From Helichrysum umbraculigerum (lineage: Eukaryota > Streptophyta > Magnoliopsida > Asterales > Asteraceae): a stretch of DNA of 64,000 nt. Made by a program: the position numbers and the translations under genes. The notes below the pieces were generated by a model. It saw nothing but the letters and a program-made list of their open reading frames with translations. It was not told where the DNA came from and ran no database searches. Location of the stretch: positions 109,877,777 to 109,941,776 of the forward strand of contig CATIUR010000005.1 of NCBI GenBank assembly GCA_949592205.1, in the 5' to 3' direction. Shown here piece by piece: positions 10,871-22,522 of the stretch. Numbering within the stretch: position 1 is the first letter of the stretch; every line of letters begins with the position of its first letter.

Positions 10871-12426
10871 TCAAACATCGTCCTGGCATAGTCTTCTTGT
10901 AGTGATGACTCTGTTGGGAAGAGGGTCATGACTGTTAACTGCTAGAATCTCCTCCAAATGCTCGTCATATATTTCCTGCATAGAATCCAAAAGACCAAGA
11001 TCTTCTCCCACAGGTTGTTTCATCAATTTATCGAAATTAAAGGTGACTTCCTCCGTTTCGACCCTCAGTTTTAAAGATTTTTCATTTACGTCAATAACAG
11101 CCTTGGCAGTGTTTAGGAAAGGTCTGCCAAGGATGAGGGGAACGTGGGCATCTTCCTTAATATCCATAATGACAAAGTCAACTGGGAAGATAAATTTACC
11201 AACTCGGACCATGATGTCTTCAGCAATCCCCCGAGGGAGTCTAACTGATCTATCAGCTAACTGGATGGTCATCTGAGTGGGTAGCAATTCACCTAATCCT
11301 AGTTTCTTATATAGTGAGTAAGGCATAAGGTTGACACTAGCACCTAGGTCAGCTAAGGCATTACTAACTTGGGTATTTTGAAGGTAACAAGGAATAGTGA
11401 AACGGCCAGTATCTCCTAGTTTTGGTGGAAGGCCATGTAACATGATTGCAGAGCATTCAACATCTAAGGGTATATTAACGATTTGCCTTATTTTTTTCTT
11501 ATTTGAAAGAAGTTCTTTGAAGAATTTTGCACAACTGGGCATTTCTACTAAAGTGTCTAATAATCTAACGTTTAAGTGCAGGATTTTAAACATCTCAAGA
11601 TATTTCCCAAACTGTGCTTCTTGCTTCTCCTTCTTAAGCCTACCAGGAAATGGAATTCGAGTACACGGAATGATTTCTGGAGCTTGAGTGGACACTGGAT
11701 CTGGTGTAGTGACAGGGGTGTCACTAGGCACTGGATTAGTGGATGGTTCGGTAGAAGTAGAAGGTTTGTTTGAAGGATTATCTGAGTATTGTTCAACTCT
11801 GGTTTCTTTACCTCCTCTTGTAACAACTAGGATGTCGTCATGTTCATAAGATGAGAGATAGACAGCGTTACTGATCGCGATTTCTCTTTGGCTCTCCTCA
11901 ACTTTTGAAAATATTTGTTTAAGACTAACTTCCAGGTTTTTGATTAAATCTTCAGAAATTCTAAGTAAAGCATCAATTTTATCTTGAAAAGCTATTACTT
12001 GTCTATTAACGTTATTTTGTTCAATCATGAAGTTAGTCAAAGTTTTGTTATAGTGTTGTTGAGAGTTGATAGAGGAATCGGGTAGAGGGGATGGTAGAGT
12101 AGACAGTGGTTGAATAGGTGGGGTTTTGATTGGCCGCTGAACAAAAGATGTAGAATGAAAGTTTGGTTCAGGGCTTTTGATAGTTGTGACAAGAATTTCT
12201 TCCTTACCTTTACGAGTGGGTGATTTTTGGAAATCATTCCTTCGTTGAGGTTTAGAAGAGTCTTGTAGAACTTTGAAGACTTTGGTAAGATTATCAACTT
12301 GAGCTTGCAAAGCTTCTAAGGTTGGATCGGAAGTACTTCTTACTTCCTCAGTGGTTCCAGACTCCCAGTCATCTTGATGCATCGTCATCGTCTCAACTAG
12401 CTCCCATGCTTCTTCTGAAGTGTGTG
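10871..12426 (-). pseudogene. Gag C-terminal part and aspartic protease of element G
   Basis: The open frame begins inside gag: TSEEAWELVETM upstream of the first Met is the end of the Retrotrans_gag domain of Athila-like elements, and the N-terminal part is cut off by the F LTR at 12427. A coiled-coil-prone segment (LEALQAQVDNLTKVFKVLQ) and a Pro/Ser/Thr-rich linker follow. The retropepsin has its active site in ALADLGASVNLMPYSLYKKL (near 11315-11345), and LILGRPFL closes the fold. I see no CCHC zinc knuckle in this segment. About 518 codons are open, so the region was intact until F inserted. Confidence 0.88.
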
Positions 12427-14834
12427 TGTCGTCACCCCGTCCGTCGGTCGAGTTTTATCCCGAATCGTTGCTCCGACCGCAACAGAGGTGGCGAACAGTG
12501 AAGTTTTAAAAATTTATATTTGCGGGGCTCAAACTATGCTAGCTACCTACCTTGTGGGTAAGGTGGCAAGTATAACTCGAATGTCATCCAAAATCGGAAC
12601 GAATTGAATTGAATTGGGACCTACCAAAGATGATTTGACAATAGGATGGGTTTAGAAACAAGGTAGGTATGGTTTTGGTTTTATCTAATCTAATGACAAG
12701 AAATAAAGTGCAGAAAAGTAAACGAGAATATAAGCAGCAGGTAGAGAGTGATTGCTGAAACTTCGACGATTAAGGTTTCGGGATGATATCCATTATATTG
12801 TTGATAGGTGATTACTCTAGTTAAGAATCTTCTAAACGGTCGGTGTAAACACTAGGATCCTACGTCTAGGTATAACCCTAAAGCATATGTCACTGAATCC
12901 TAGGCTATCCTGATTCTGGTCAGATGGGACTGTCTTTACACCCACCTCACCGTCTCTTTCGGAGACCAAGTGACCCTCTATTTGGGGTAAAGGAATAAGG
13001 CGATAGTCCACAACACTGAATTTTCTTAACACCTATGTCTATCCAATTTTAACAGAGTAATACTAGTTTTATACTGAGTAAGTTAAACTATCGGTTAAAT
13101 AGAGTTTAGGGGTTTTAAGCATCTGGGAACACAGTCGGCATCCTTGCTTTTATTTCCTAACTCATGTTTTATCTTATTAAGCTTTAATACTTCCGTCGTG
13201 GATTAGACCCTCCTTTACCATCGGGCGCTCATCCCTAGGTGTGTGTACAGTGTATAGTGCCTTATTTCCCACAGTACTCTAACCCTAGGTATATCTATGG
13301 TGTTTCAAAGATCTTATATATCTTTACATAGCTTTATAACCAGAGGTAGTTTAACGGTGTACTATAGCATTTCCACGGCTTAACAAGACCTAGACCCGTG
13401 TATGGAAGGGTTACTTCCAGGTAATCCACGGTGAGATAGACCATCGACATTTCCTTGGCTTCCACGTATTTGTACTCTACCAGTGGTACTTCCAACGCTA
13501 TACCAAGTATTCTGACGTATTACGGTGATCCCACAGTTTCATACAAACAGGAGATAACTGTGTATTCGTAGTTAGGGTTGATCAGATCCTATCCTAAGGC
13601 AAAAGTCACGTGAGAGACCGGAAAGGGTGATTAATTAAGTCTACATCCAGGATAAGTTCAAATATCTACGCAGCATAACAACTACCAATCGTATATAAGA
13701 GATATTAATTAAACATCATCCCTAATCCTAACATCTACATTTCAACAATCACATATTAATCTACGTAATCAACATGGCAATAATCATAAATCGTACTGAA
13801 ATAACGTACAAAGTAAACATTATAACAGTAAGAGAGTAAGATAATATCACCGGATTAGAAGAGTAATACTGAGGATTACAATAGTCTGACTTGAATAACC
13901 TTGCTACAGCTTGATTATCCAATTACAACTTTCCTCTAGCTCTAACCACTACTTATATCTCTCTAGTTTTCTAGAGAGAGAAACTAGAGAGAGAAACTAG
14001 CTAAACTAATTACAAAACTAAAGAAAATCCAGAGAGAGAGCATTTCTAGAGAGAGAGAGAGAAGAGAGGTGTAAGGTGTGTTTGAAATGAGGAAATGAGT
14101 GGGGTATTTATAGGAGAAGTGAGTTGGTCATGGTACAAGCCTTTAAGCACAAAGAACAAGCACCAAAGCGTTACACGGGGTGAGTAAGCAACAGGGGGGG
14201 TCAAATGGCACCAAGGTACCATTTATCAAGGCAAAAGGCACCATAATTGGCACCCCCAGGGCCGTATACATCACCTAGGGCACCGTATACGGTACCTAGG
14301 ATGGAGGGGGGGGGGGGGGGGGGTTCGTGCTCCATTTGCCTTCCGCTGACTTCTCGGTTGCTTGGTTCGTCCGTATCTTCTTCGTTTTAAACCCGATTTG
14401 CTTGATTCTTGCGCCGTTTGGTTCGTTTTTCCGTTACACTTCTAATGACACTAAGTTTTCCAAATTTTGAGATATCTAACTTTTGCGTGTTCCGGATGAC
14501 GATCGGCGGGCTTCCAGACTGCACATCTTCTTCGTTCTTTGCCCGTTTCTCTTGATTCTTTCACCTCCGGTCTTGGATTTTCCTATGGAATCATAAAATA
14601 TTCATTAAGATTTAACTTCATAGGATAATTAAGAACGGAATATTGAAGGTGATTGTTTTTGCCTCGGTTTGCGTGTAAATTGGATGTTTTAACTGATTTT
14701 TGTAGCAACGTCCGTATTTAGACTACCTTGGTGATTTTTGATGATAAATGATTATTTTGAAATGTTTTCACCAGAGAATAGTCCAAAAAGTGCGGAAATA
14801 AGTACTTAAAAACATGACTTTTTGAGTCACATCA
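12427..14834 (-). repeat. 3' LTR of element F
   Basis: On the minus strand this 2408-bp LTR starts TGATGTGACTC right after a polypurine tract and ends GGGTGACGACA. It interrupts the gag of G. The U3 contains palindromic CCGTATACGG-type motifs (14270-14300), an 18-nt G run (14306-14323) and a TATA box (14105-14112). CT-rich 5' sequence lies around 13960-14065 and the conserved GCCCCGCAAATATAAA block at about 12505-12530. Short open frames inside are not credible genes. The left flank reads GTGTG, a possible target duplication whose partner is lost. Confidence 0.82.
14262..14323 (-). promoter_or_regulatory. Palindromes and 18-nt G run in F LTR U3
   Basis: GGCCGTATACATCACC and CACCGTATACGGTACC are the F versions of the palindrome array seen in B and P, about 150 bp upstream (minus strand) of TATAAATA at 14105-14112. 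Eighteen G residues in a row follow at 14306-14323. On the LTR sense strand this is poly-C; the G strand could form a quadruplex. The run length may also be affected by polymerase slippage or assembly. Confidence 0.6.
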
Positions 14835-14872
14835 AGTATCCCACACTTAAACGTTGCTTGTCCTCAAGCAAC
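14835..14872 (-). promoter_or_regulatory. Polypurine tract and pre-PPT hairpin of F
   Basis: On the minus strand GTTGCTTG-AGGA-CAAGCAAC (plus 14853-14872) is a perfect 8-bp hairpin with an AGGA loop. Eighteen nt later, after the tract containing TAAGTGTGGGAT (plus 14838-14849 in complement), the LTR starts. It is homologous to the hairpins of A, B and Q. Confidence 0.82.
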
Positions 14873-15067
14873 AACTCTTTTATGTCTTTGTGAAAACCTT
14901 TTAGGTGAGTTAAAACATCTCCAAAAAGTCACCACTTTGTCATATGGGAATTTATTTAGAGAACACAGAGAAAATTAAGATGATCTTTTTGAAAATAAGT
15001 ACTGATTTTTCTAGGCATACTTTCTAAATCTCGTGATCTTGGAGTATACATGACTAGGCGATCTCAC
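14873..15067 (-). mobile_element. F 3' untranslated region, segment left of T
   Basis: This short non-coding piece of F is continuous with 22523 onward once T and one TAAAG copy are removed. The rejoined text matches the 3' untranslated regions of B and Q, for example around the GTATACATGACTAGGCGATCT block. Confidence 0.8.
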
Positions 15068-15072
15068 TAAAG

Positions 15073-15985
15073 TGAAGGGTTTTTAGTTGATTTATACGTT
15101 ATAAAAGTTTTAATCTTTATTAACAATTAATACAATTAATACATGCGGAAGCTTATAAAAACGATTTAATTATATTAAATAAAACCCTTAGCCAAGATCT
15201 GTAATTTTCATAATAAAACTTATACAAAATTAATTACATATAATTAATAGAATGAGAATGAGCATTCTTACATTGAGTGCTCGGCAGAATCTCTAGTCTT
15301 CTACTCGTTGCCCAAGTACGAGTCGACTTCTTCCTTTTTGCTCCTTGAATTCGGCAAGCTTGAGGATACGTTAGGTATCCACCTATGATTCACGGTTGAA
15401 CGTTTGGTAGTAACTAAAGTGTATATACTAAATACCAAACACGAGTACGCGAACGAGTCACGAACTAAAACCCTTGGAGGGTTCGGCCGACTTTCGGCTT
15501 AGGGGTGTTTGGGGCCGGTCGACGAGAACAAGAGGGGAGGGAGAGGAGAGAAAGTTAGGGTTTGATCACCTAGCAAATGAGCCCTTAAGCCTCCTTTTAT
15601 AGATGGTTTCAACTTGGTGAACAAGTTAATCAAGTTGTCACCTACGATCCCTCTAGTTTAATTACTTATTAAACTAATCCCAAACTTATTAATTTACAAT
15701 TAGAACCTTCAAGTTTAATAGTAATTAAACTAGTTAGTTTATTTATAAAACTAATTATAAATAAATACTTTTATTAAATAAATAATTACATTTAATTATT
15801 TATAATAATAAACGTTTCAATTACATTCGACCAACTAATTCATTTCAACTAAATGAACGATATCAAATATCAAATTATAGTATCACACTACTTGTTCGGT
15901 TGTGCTGATCGGTGTGACCCTGCGGTGTTCATGTGAAGCTGGATTTGATATTAATTTACGATAATATTAAACACATAATCTTTCA
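15073..15985 (-). repeat. 3' LTR of T
   Basis: This is the downstream LTR on the minus strand. It has a TATA box TATAAAAG (plus 15594-15601). It differs from the other LTR, by my reading, only at 15909 (G versus C) and at 15971 (A versus G). Confidence 0.95.
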
Positions 15986-15996
15986 GACTCCCACTT
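15986..15996 (-). promoter_or_regulatory. Polypurine tract of T
   Basis: AAGTGGGAGTC on the minus strand lies directly before the 3' LTR. This is the typical copia form. Confidence 0.85.
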
Positions 15997-18178
15997 GTGC
16001 GAAATATTAGCATCGGTAAATATCATGTACCTAAGGCGGTCCCTACCAGGACACTTAGGTTAACCAGATCAATGAAGCAATCACTCCTCATAGCTATACA
16101 GCCAAGCTGAAATAAAATTCAAACGGTGAGGGTGTGGCTATTATCCTTTTGCACTTTCTTAAGATATTTTAGAGTATAAGGCATGGACCGTATCAACCTT
16201 CTAATACTCAATTCCTATTTTCGATTACAGATTTGTACCGACTAAGCAAGTGACTTATCACTTGAGTATGGCCATACATTTCTTCAGTCCAAATCATCGA
16301 CGGCCTAGGAGATATCTCTCTTGCTTTTACACAAGAGTTGCAAAGTCCCATCTTGCGAGTTAAACTAGAAATCACAACATGTGTTCTTCGTCAGCCAACG
16401 AATAACCGTTATGGATGCTCATTTACGAACACCGTTAGGTCTCATTAGAAACCAACTAGGTTCACATGCGAAAATCTAGCCTGCTCAGGTCAGAGGATAG
16501 TGCGCCACGATTGAGAATACCCATGACGATGGTCCACGAAGTATTCACTCAATATGTGGGTCATTCCAACATTTAATCGCATTAAGTGCTAGTGATCAGG
16601 CATCACAATTTAACAGTGACTGTACCTTATCTGCAGGACAAGTTGCTACTTAAAGCTGTAACATACCATCTTTCACTATAACCGATTGCCCTATTGTAGT
16701 TCCCACGACAACAAGCGGTTATGGATATGTGTCTCATACACACTTTAGAATAAACTTGCATTTATTCATGGATACTAAAATATACTAAATATGAACAACA
16801 TGAAGGTCTCATCATATCTCAATGAGTCATACAACCTTAACATGCTACAGTTCATGGTTTCGGAATCAGGTTGTCGTATATGAATAAAATCAAAACTAAT
16901 TTTAATCAATTCATATTAACTATATTTATTAAGATGCATTTCTCCAAACATATCTTAACAAATATCTACCCACCAATCTAATAATTATAAAGATTTTAGA
17001 CTTTATTTGTTATAGCTATAATACGAATCTTTATTAATGTTATCCAATGATCATTTAATATGTGCACCGAAGTAAAACATATTAGATCATGATATCATTT
17101 ATACAAAGCATTCACCATGACTAATCATTAATTCAACTTAATGAAATTAACTTCAATAAATTTGATGTTTCCAAATACTTGGATTTTAAAAATTCTTTTA
17201 AACAATCATCAAACATTTTAAGTCAATTCAACAATAAATTTTAATTCTTCAACAACAATATTAACGAATTAATGTTCTTGCGAAATATTAAAATTTCCAT
17301 TTAACGCTCCCACTAAATCCAACGATACTTATGAATCCAATTTCTACATAACAAATCTCATAATTCATTTTAGAAATGATTCATTTTATGCATTATTCAA
17401 ATAAACTAAGTCTTTGGTTTCATGATGTGTTTATAGAAAACACATTATCAATTTATTTCTCATAGACAAGAATAAATCAAACCACAACAAGTTTATTATC
17501 TTAATCCACTATGATTAATTGACAATTCAATTAATTGTATCTAATAAGTTTAACCAACTTATTCATACATTTTCATGCATATAATAGATTCAATAATCTA
17601 TAAGATTCAACAATCTTGAAGTATTATTATTTAGTGTTCAGTTCTATATAAATCAAACATTTATATATATATGGCAACTTACGTATTCAATAATTCACAA
17701 TTATATAGATATCAATAAATAACATGTATTACTCATGAACTTGTATCTTATAAAGATAAGTTCTAAATGAGTTACACAATAAGATTGTTATATGTGGATC
17801 TCTTTTTGGGATTTTTAGATAAACAACATTTTAAAACTTTAAAACACATTTCAAACATTATTTCACAAACCAAACTTTAATATTAAATAATAAAAATATT
17901 TAAATATTCAAAAACAAATATTCAAGCTCAAAACGAGCAAACAATAATGTGAAAACCAATGTATGAAATAATATCCCAAAATATTAAAAATGAACTAATG
18001 TGCGTAAAGCACTTATTCTTCCACATCCAAGCTTCTTGAATCAATAACGCCATCTCTGTAGCTCCACTTCAAGTGCTCCATCACTTCTTGACCCTTACAA
18101 TAAAAATTGTACACATTAGATCAATCATCTAATATAGTCATGTGAAGTAAATAAACAATCCTTTATAGGATATCAATA
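15997..18178 (-). mobile_element. T interior downstream of gag: non-coding
   Basis: About 2.2 kb of AT-rich sequence lies where pol would be expected. Stops are dense in all frames and I recognise no copia pol motif. The 800 bp next to the polypurine tract are less AT-rich and look structured, which may mark cis-acting sequence needed for mobilisation. Confidence 0.75.
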
Positions 18179-19036
18179 CTAACCAGAACTCTCAACACCA
18201 TTCCTCTTATCAGCAAGATAATCGGGACAGTTCCTCCTCCAATGTCCACGCTTACCACAATGAAAGCAGTCATGCTCAGCTTTGGACACTTTGGCTTTAG
18301 GTGCTGGCTTTGAAGTTGAATCACCATTCTTCTTCTTTCCTTTGTTGCCACGGAACTTACGCTTCTTCTTTATGCTCCCATTTTGAATCATAAGCACATC
18401 TTTAGTCTTGACGGGTTCCATATCCCGTTGAGCAGTTTTCAACATTTGATGCAACTCATGGATCGTCCTTTCCGTATTGTTCATATTGTAATTGAGCACA
18501 AATTGTTTGTACTCCTTACTCAATGAACCAAGAATCATATCAATAGCTAATTCTTGCGGAAAGGCATGACCAAGTCTTTCAAGACGATTAAGATGTCCTA
18601 TCATCTTCACAACATGGGCACTCACATCAGATCCCTCAGCCATCTTGCAACTATTCAAATCCTTAGTGGCGTCGAACCTTTCGGTTCTAGCAGTGGATTG
18701 AAAAGTTTCCCTCAAACGACGAATCAAATCATACGCCGTTGTCTCCATGTAGTTAACTTGGAGTTCGGGAGACATAGTCGCAAGCATCAAACATTGCACG
18801 TCCAAAAGATCGTTCTCATGCTTAGAGTGAGCATTTCTAACGTCCTCGGCGGCATCGTTTGGTGGCGCGGGACCAAGAGGTGTTTCGAGCACATACCACT
18901 TTCGTTCATGGCGAAGGACAATCTGAAGATTCCTTTCCCAATTACGAAAGTTAGGCCCGGTCAACTTATCCTTCTCAAGGATAGAACGAAGCGACAAGTT
19001 CATGGTGTTATTAGCGTTAACGTTGTTATTAGCCAT
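18179..19036 (-). CDS. gag: Ty1/copia Gag protein of T, intact
   Basis: This 285-residue protein is a complete copia-type Gag, which forms the cytoplasmic particle that packages retrotransposon RNA. The N-terminal part (LTGPNFRNWERNLQIVL) and the middle (LRETFQS, LNRLERLGHAFPQELAIDMIL, SLSKEYKQFVLNYNM) match the UBN2 / gag-polypeptide family. A basic Lys-rich stretch follows, then a CCHC zinc knuckle CFHCGKRGHWRRNCP near the C-terminus. The frame stops 20 residues after the knuckle, with no protease continuing. The start MANNNVNANN is the only sensible one. The frame is undamaged, unlike most genes here, which fits the near-identical LTRs. Confidence 0.93.
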   Translation of the reverse strand: MANNNVNANNTMNLSLRSILEKDKLTGPNFRNWERNLQIVLRHERKWYVLETPLGPAPPNDAAEDVRNAHSKHENDLLDVQCLMLATMSPELQVNYMETTAYDLIRRLRETFQSTARTERFDATKDLNSCKMAEGSDVSAHVVKMIGHLNRLERLGHAFPQELAIDMILGSLSKEYKQFVLNYNMNNTERTIHELHQMLKTAQRDMEPVKTKDVLMIQNGSIKKKRKFRGNKGKKKNGDSTSKPAPKAKVSKAEHDCFHCGKRGHWRRNCPDYLADKRNGVESSG

Positions 19037-21590
19037 CTACAGTAAAACAAACAAACTTAGTTATTCCGTTTTAAACTCTTAATAATTCATAAACCCTAAT
19101 AGAACTATTAAGCTAGGATCCGACATTCACACTAAAGTGTGCCCTCAACGAAGGCTGCAATGACACACGATAGCTTTTTAGGTAGATCTCTATCAATTGC
19201 ATCACATATACAACTCCTAGACTCTTGAGACTCTAAATTTTAATTTTAGGTATATTTAATCTCAACTTACACCTTGGGCCAAGTCTCACTTGGAATCACC
19301 AATAGACCAAACCATTTGCTAACTGTGGGGAACCGGCCATCTTCTCAAGTGAATATCGCGGCCCTTTCACTTCACCCTAATCGAGTGCAACCATACCCAC
19401 CCGCGGAGGCGGCAAAGGACACGGAGTCGGGTTCGGTATGAATGTCCACAAATGGAGGGTGCTTACGGTCTTAAATTAAAAAGGGTTTTAGGTTCTAATT
19501 CTCTAATTAAACCTACTTCGGCATTTTTCTTAAACTAATTTCAAAAATTACTTTTAAATATATATAAACCATGCATGAGTTTATATATTATAGTTTTAAT
19601 AAAACACGACCCTTAGGAAATCATCAAGTTTAAACCATTTCCTAGTTTCTTATTAAAACAAGTGTTTCATTAATCTTTAATAATGTGTTTATCCTAGAGG
19701 AATCAACATTTCATAAATGTGTTCACTCGATAATGCACATAACCAAATGTTTTATTTATGTTCTAATTATTTATCCTAACAATTCACCAATTATTCAAAT
19801 AACTAGACATGCATAGACATAAAATAAAACACACAAAATACAGTGCCATAGCCTTGCCATAATCTATATTTGGTTTCCATGAGCCAACATGGAAACCAAG
19901 GGTCAACCTAAGGGACAAACATGACACATGGTTGGCAACTTGATCTTCATGCTCCCACTAGCTTCAACGACTCCTCGTGACACCATGGAATGCAAAGACA
20001 CCTTTTTATTGCTCCTCTTCTTTTGGACTCCTTCATTCTTTTGTATTACAAAAAAAATTTGAAAAATACATTTTACATAAAACTACAAAACAAATGGGGT
20101 TGTAAATGACACGCAGGTCTCCCCTTGCACCAAAAGAAAAAATTACAGTACAATCAAAATAAACACAACCACGCAGTTCATATATTAGGTCAAATTTGGC
20201 TCGACAATGGTCACAACGCATACAACAATTATAATCACAATTATAAAACTATAATGGAAACTTAAACTATAGTTTGCTTAGGGCGTTTAATTGGATACAT
20301 GCATTATCTAATAAACGCACCTATTCATAACACACAAACTACGAGTTCCATTATATACACATTATCTTTGTATCACATACAACAATTAACAATTGTCTAT
20401 TTACAATTCTATTGAATTATAAACTAACAATTATTTGTTTAACTAGTTTCTTGATTTATTGCTTATTTGACTTAACTTTTAAATAGAATTAACATGTTTG
20501 ACTGAAAATTACACTTTCTTTTAAAACACACCTTTTAAACAATATTAATTTAAAAAACATGTCAATTTTATTTAAACATTTCAAAACCATTACTTTAGCG
20601 TTTTCAAAATACTAACTTATTAAAGTGACATTAGTTTTAATTAGGTTTACTTAAAACATTAATTTATACAAAACTAGGATTTCACATAAAACCTAATTTG
20701 TACAAGTTCACTAATCACAAACGTCCATGTTACAGGAAGTTTCATAAACCCTAGATTTTTGATTAGACACATGTTTTACGGACCCTATCTCCATTCTTTT
20801 AACAATTCCTGTATTATTCCAAAAATCAATATCTTTTAGATTTAATAACCCTAATCTTGACTTTTGCTAAAAGATAATAATATCCTAGCCAAAAATCAAG
20901 TAATCCATAGGTTTATTTAAAACCCTAAAATCGATTTTTGCCAAAGATCACGTATCTTTACAAACATCAACTTATACCTAAAGTTTCGTAAACATTAGTT
21001 GATCACATCAAGGATTAAAGTATTGATTTTCTTGGGTTTCTAAAACCCTTTGTACAAATCGGCTAATACAAGGGTTCACATAATCCCTTGTATTATTTTC
21101 TTGTTTGATAAGTTAATTATTAATTGTACTAGATTTAGTTAGGACATCAAATACCTAACCCTAATACTAAAATCGATTTTCCTAGGGGTTTTGGTAAAAC
21201 CTAAAATCGATTTTTGCATAGGTTAAATCAATACAATAAATATTAACTTAAAACAAGAAAGTTATAACCGTTAGTTTCGGATTAAACAGTTTAAACTATT
21301 AATCTACAAAAACAATATATGATTTCGGTTATGGTGTTTAACACCATATACCAAAAATCGATCAACAAAGTTTCTCATAAACCTTGGAGCAATTTTGGTA
21401 CAACCAAATCACATTTTGTTTCGGATTAATCGCGAATAACAAACTTAACGCGTTATTTAAACAATTTAACAAACTACACGATTTAAACCGATTACAAGAA
21501 AGGTAGAAGAAGAGAATAATAATAAAATTAAAACTTAATTTAAAAGAAGCATACAAGACAACCAATTACAGTTTTACTAGAAAATTATAT
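19037..21590 (-). mobile_element. T leader (5' untranslated region), 2.55 kb
   Basis: This is an unusually long leader between PBS and gag, AT-rich and without a credible ORF. It contains three copies of CTAAAATCGATTTT (20925, 21167, 21201), whose core AAAATCGATTTT is a perfect 12-bp palindrome. Nothing else stands out. Confidence 0.7.
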
Positions 21591-21603
21591 GGCTCTGATA
21601 CCA
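21591..21603 (-). promoter_or_regulatory. Primer binding site of T (initiator tRNA-Met)
   Basis: TGGTATCAGAGCC on the minus strand, one base after the end of the 5' LTR, is the standard copia site for initiator tRNA-Met. It fixes the element's orientation. Confidence 0.95.
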
Positions 21604-21604
21604 C

Positions 21605-22517
21605 TGAAGGGTTTTTAGTTGATTTATACGTTATAAAAGTTTTAATCTTTATTAACAATTAATACAATTAATACATGCGGAAGCTTATAAAAACGATTTA
21701 ATTATATTAAATAAAACCCTTAGCCAAGATCTGTAATTTTCATAATAAAACTTATACAAAATTAATTACATATAATTAATAGAATGAGAATGAGCATTCT
21801 TACATTGAGTGCTCGGCAGAATCTCTAGTCTTCTACTCGTTGCCCAAGTACGAGTCGACTTCTTCCTTTTTGCTCCTTGAATTCGGCAAGCTTGAGGATA
21901 CGTTAGGTATCCACCTATGATTCACGGTTGAACGTTTGGTAGTAACTAAAGTGTATATACTAAATACCAAACACGAGTACGCGAACGAGTCACGAACTAA
22001 AACCCTTGGAGGGTTCGGCCGACTTTCGGCTTAGGGGTGTTTGGGGCCGGTCGACGAGAACAAGAGGGGAGGGAGAGGAGAGAAAGTTAGGGTTTGATCA
22101 CCTAGCAAATGAGCCCTTAAGCCTCCTTTTATAGATGGTTTCAACTTGGTGAACAAGTTAATCAAGTTGTCACCTACGATCCCTCTAGTTTAATTACTTA
22201 TTAAACTAATCCCAAACTTATTAATTTACAATTAGAACCTTCAAGTTTAATAGTAATTAAACTAGTTAGTTTATTTATAAAACTAATTATAAATAAATAC
22301 TTTTATTAAATAAATAATTACATTTAATTATTTATAATAATAAACGTTTCAATTACATTCGACCAACTAATTCATTTCAACTAAATGAACGATATCAAAT
22401 ATCAAATTATAGTATCACACTACTTGTTCGGTTGTGCTCATCGGTGTGACCCTGCGGTGTTCATGTGAAGCTGGATTTGATATTAATTTACGATAATATT
22501 AAGCACATAATCTTTCA
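21605..22517 (-). repeat. 5' LTR of T
   Basis: This is the upstream LTR on the minus strand, 913 bp, the same length as its partner. Its TATA box is at 22126-22133. Confidence 0.95.
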
Positions 22518-22522
22518 TAAAG

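Larger units (their letters stand above)
15068..22522 (-). mobile_element. Element T: complete gag-only Ty1/copia element (TR-GAG type) with 5-bp target duplication
   Basis: T is a complete element on the minus strand. Direct 913-bp LTRs (15073-15985 and 21605-22517) begin TGAAAGATT and end CCCTTCA in the sense direction, and are flanked by TAAAG (15068-15072 and 22518-22522). The PBS complementary to initiator tRNA-Met follows the right-hand LTR, and a purine tract precedes the left-hand one. The only credible protein is gag; no protease, integrase, reverse transcriptase or RNase H is recognisable in the 5.6-kb interior. By eye the two LTRs differ at two positions, so insertion is recent. 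The layout matches plant TR-GAG elements, which must borrow pol in trans. Confidence 0.93.
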
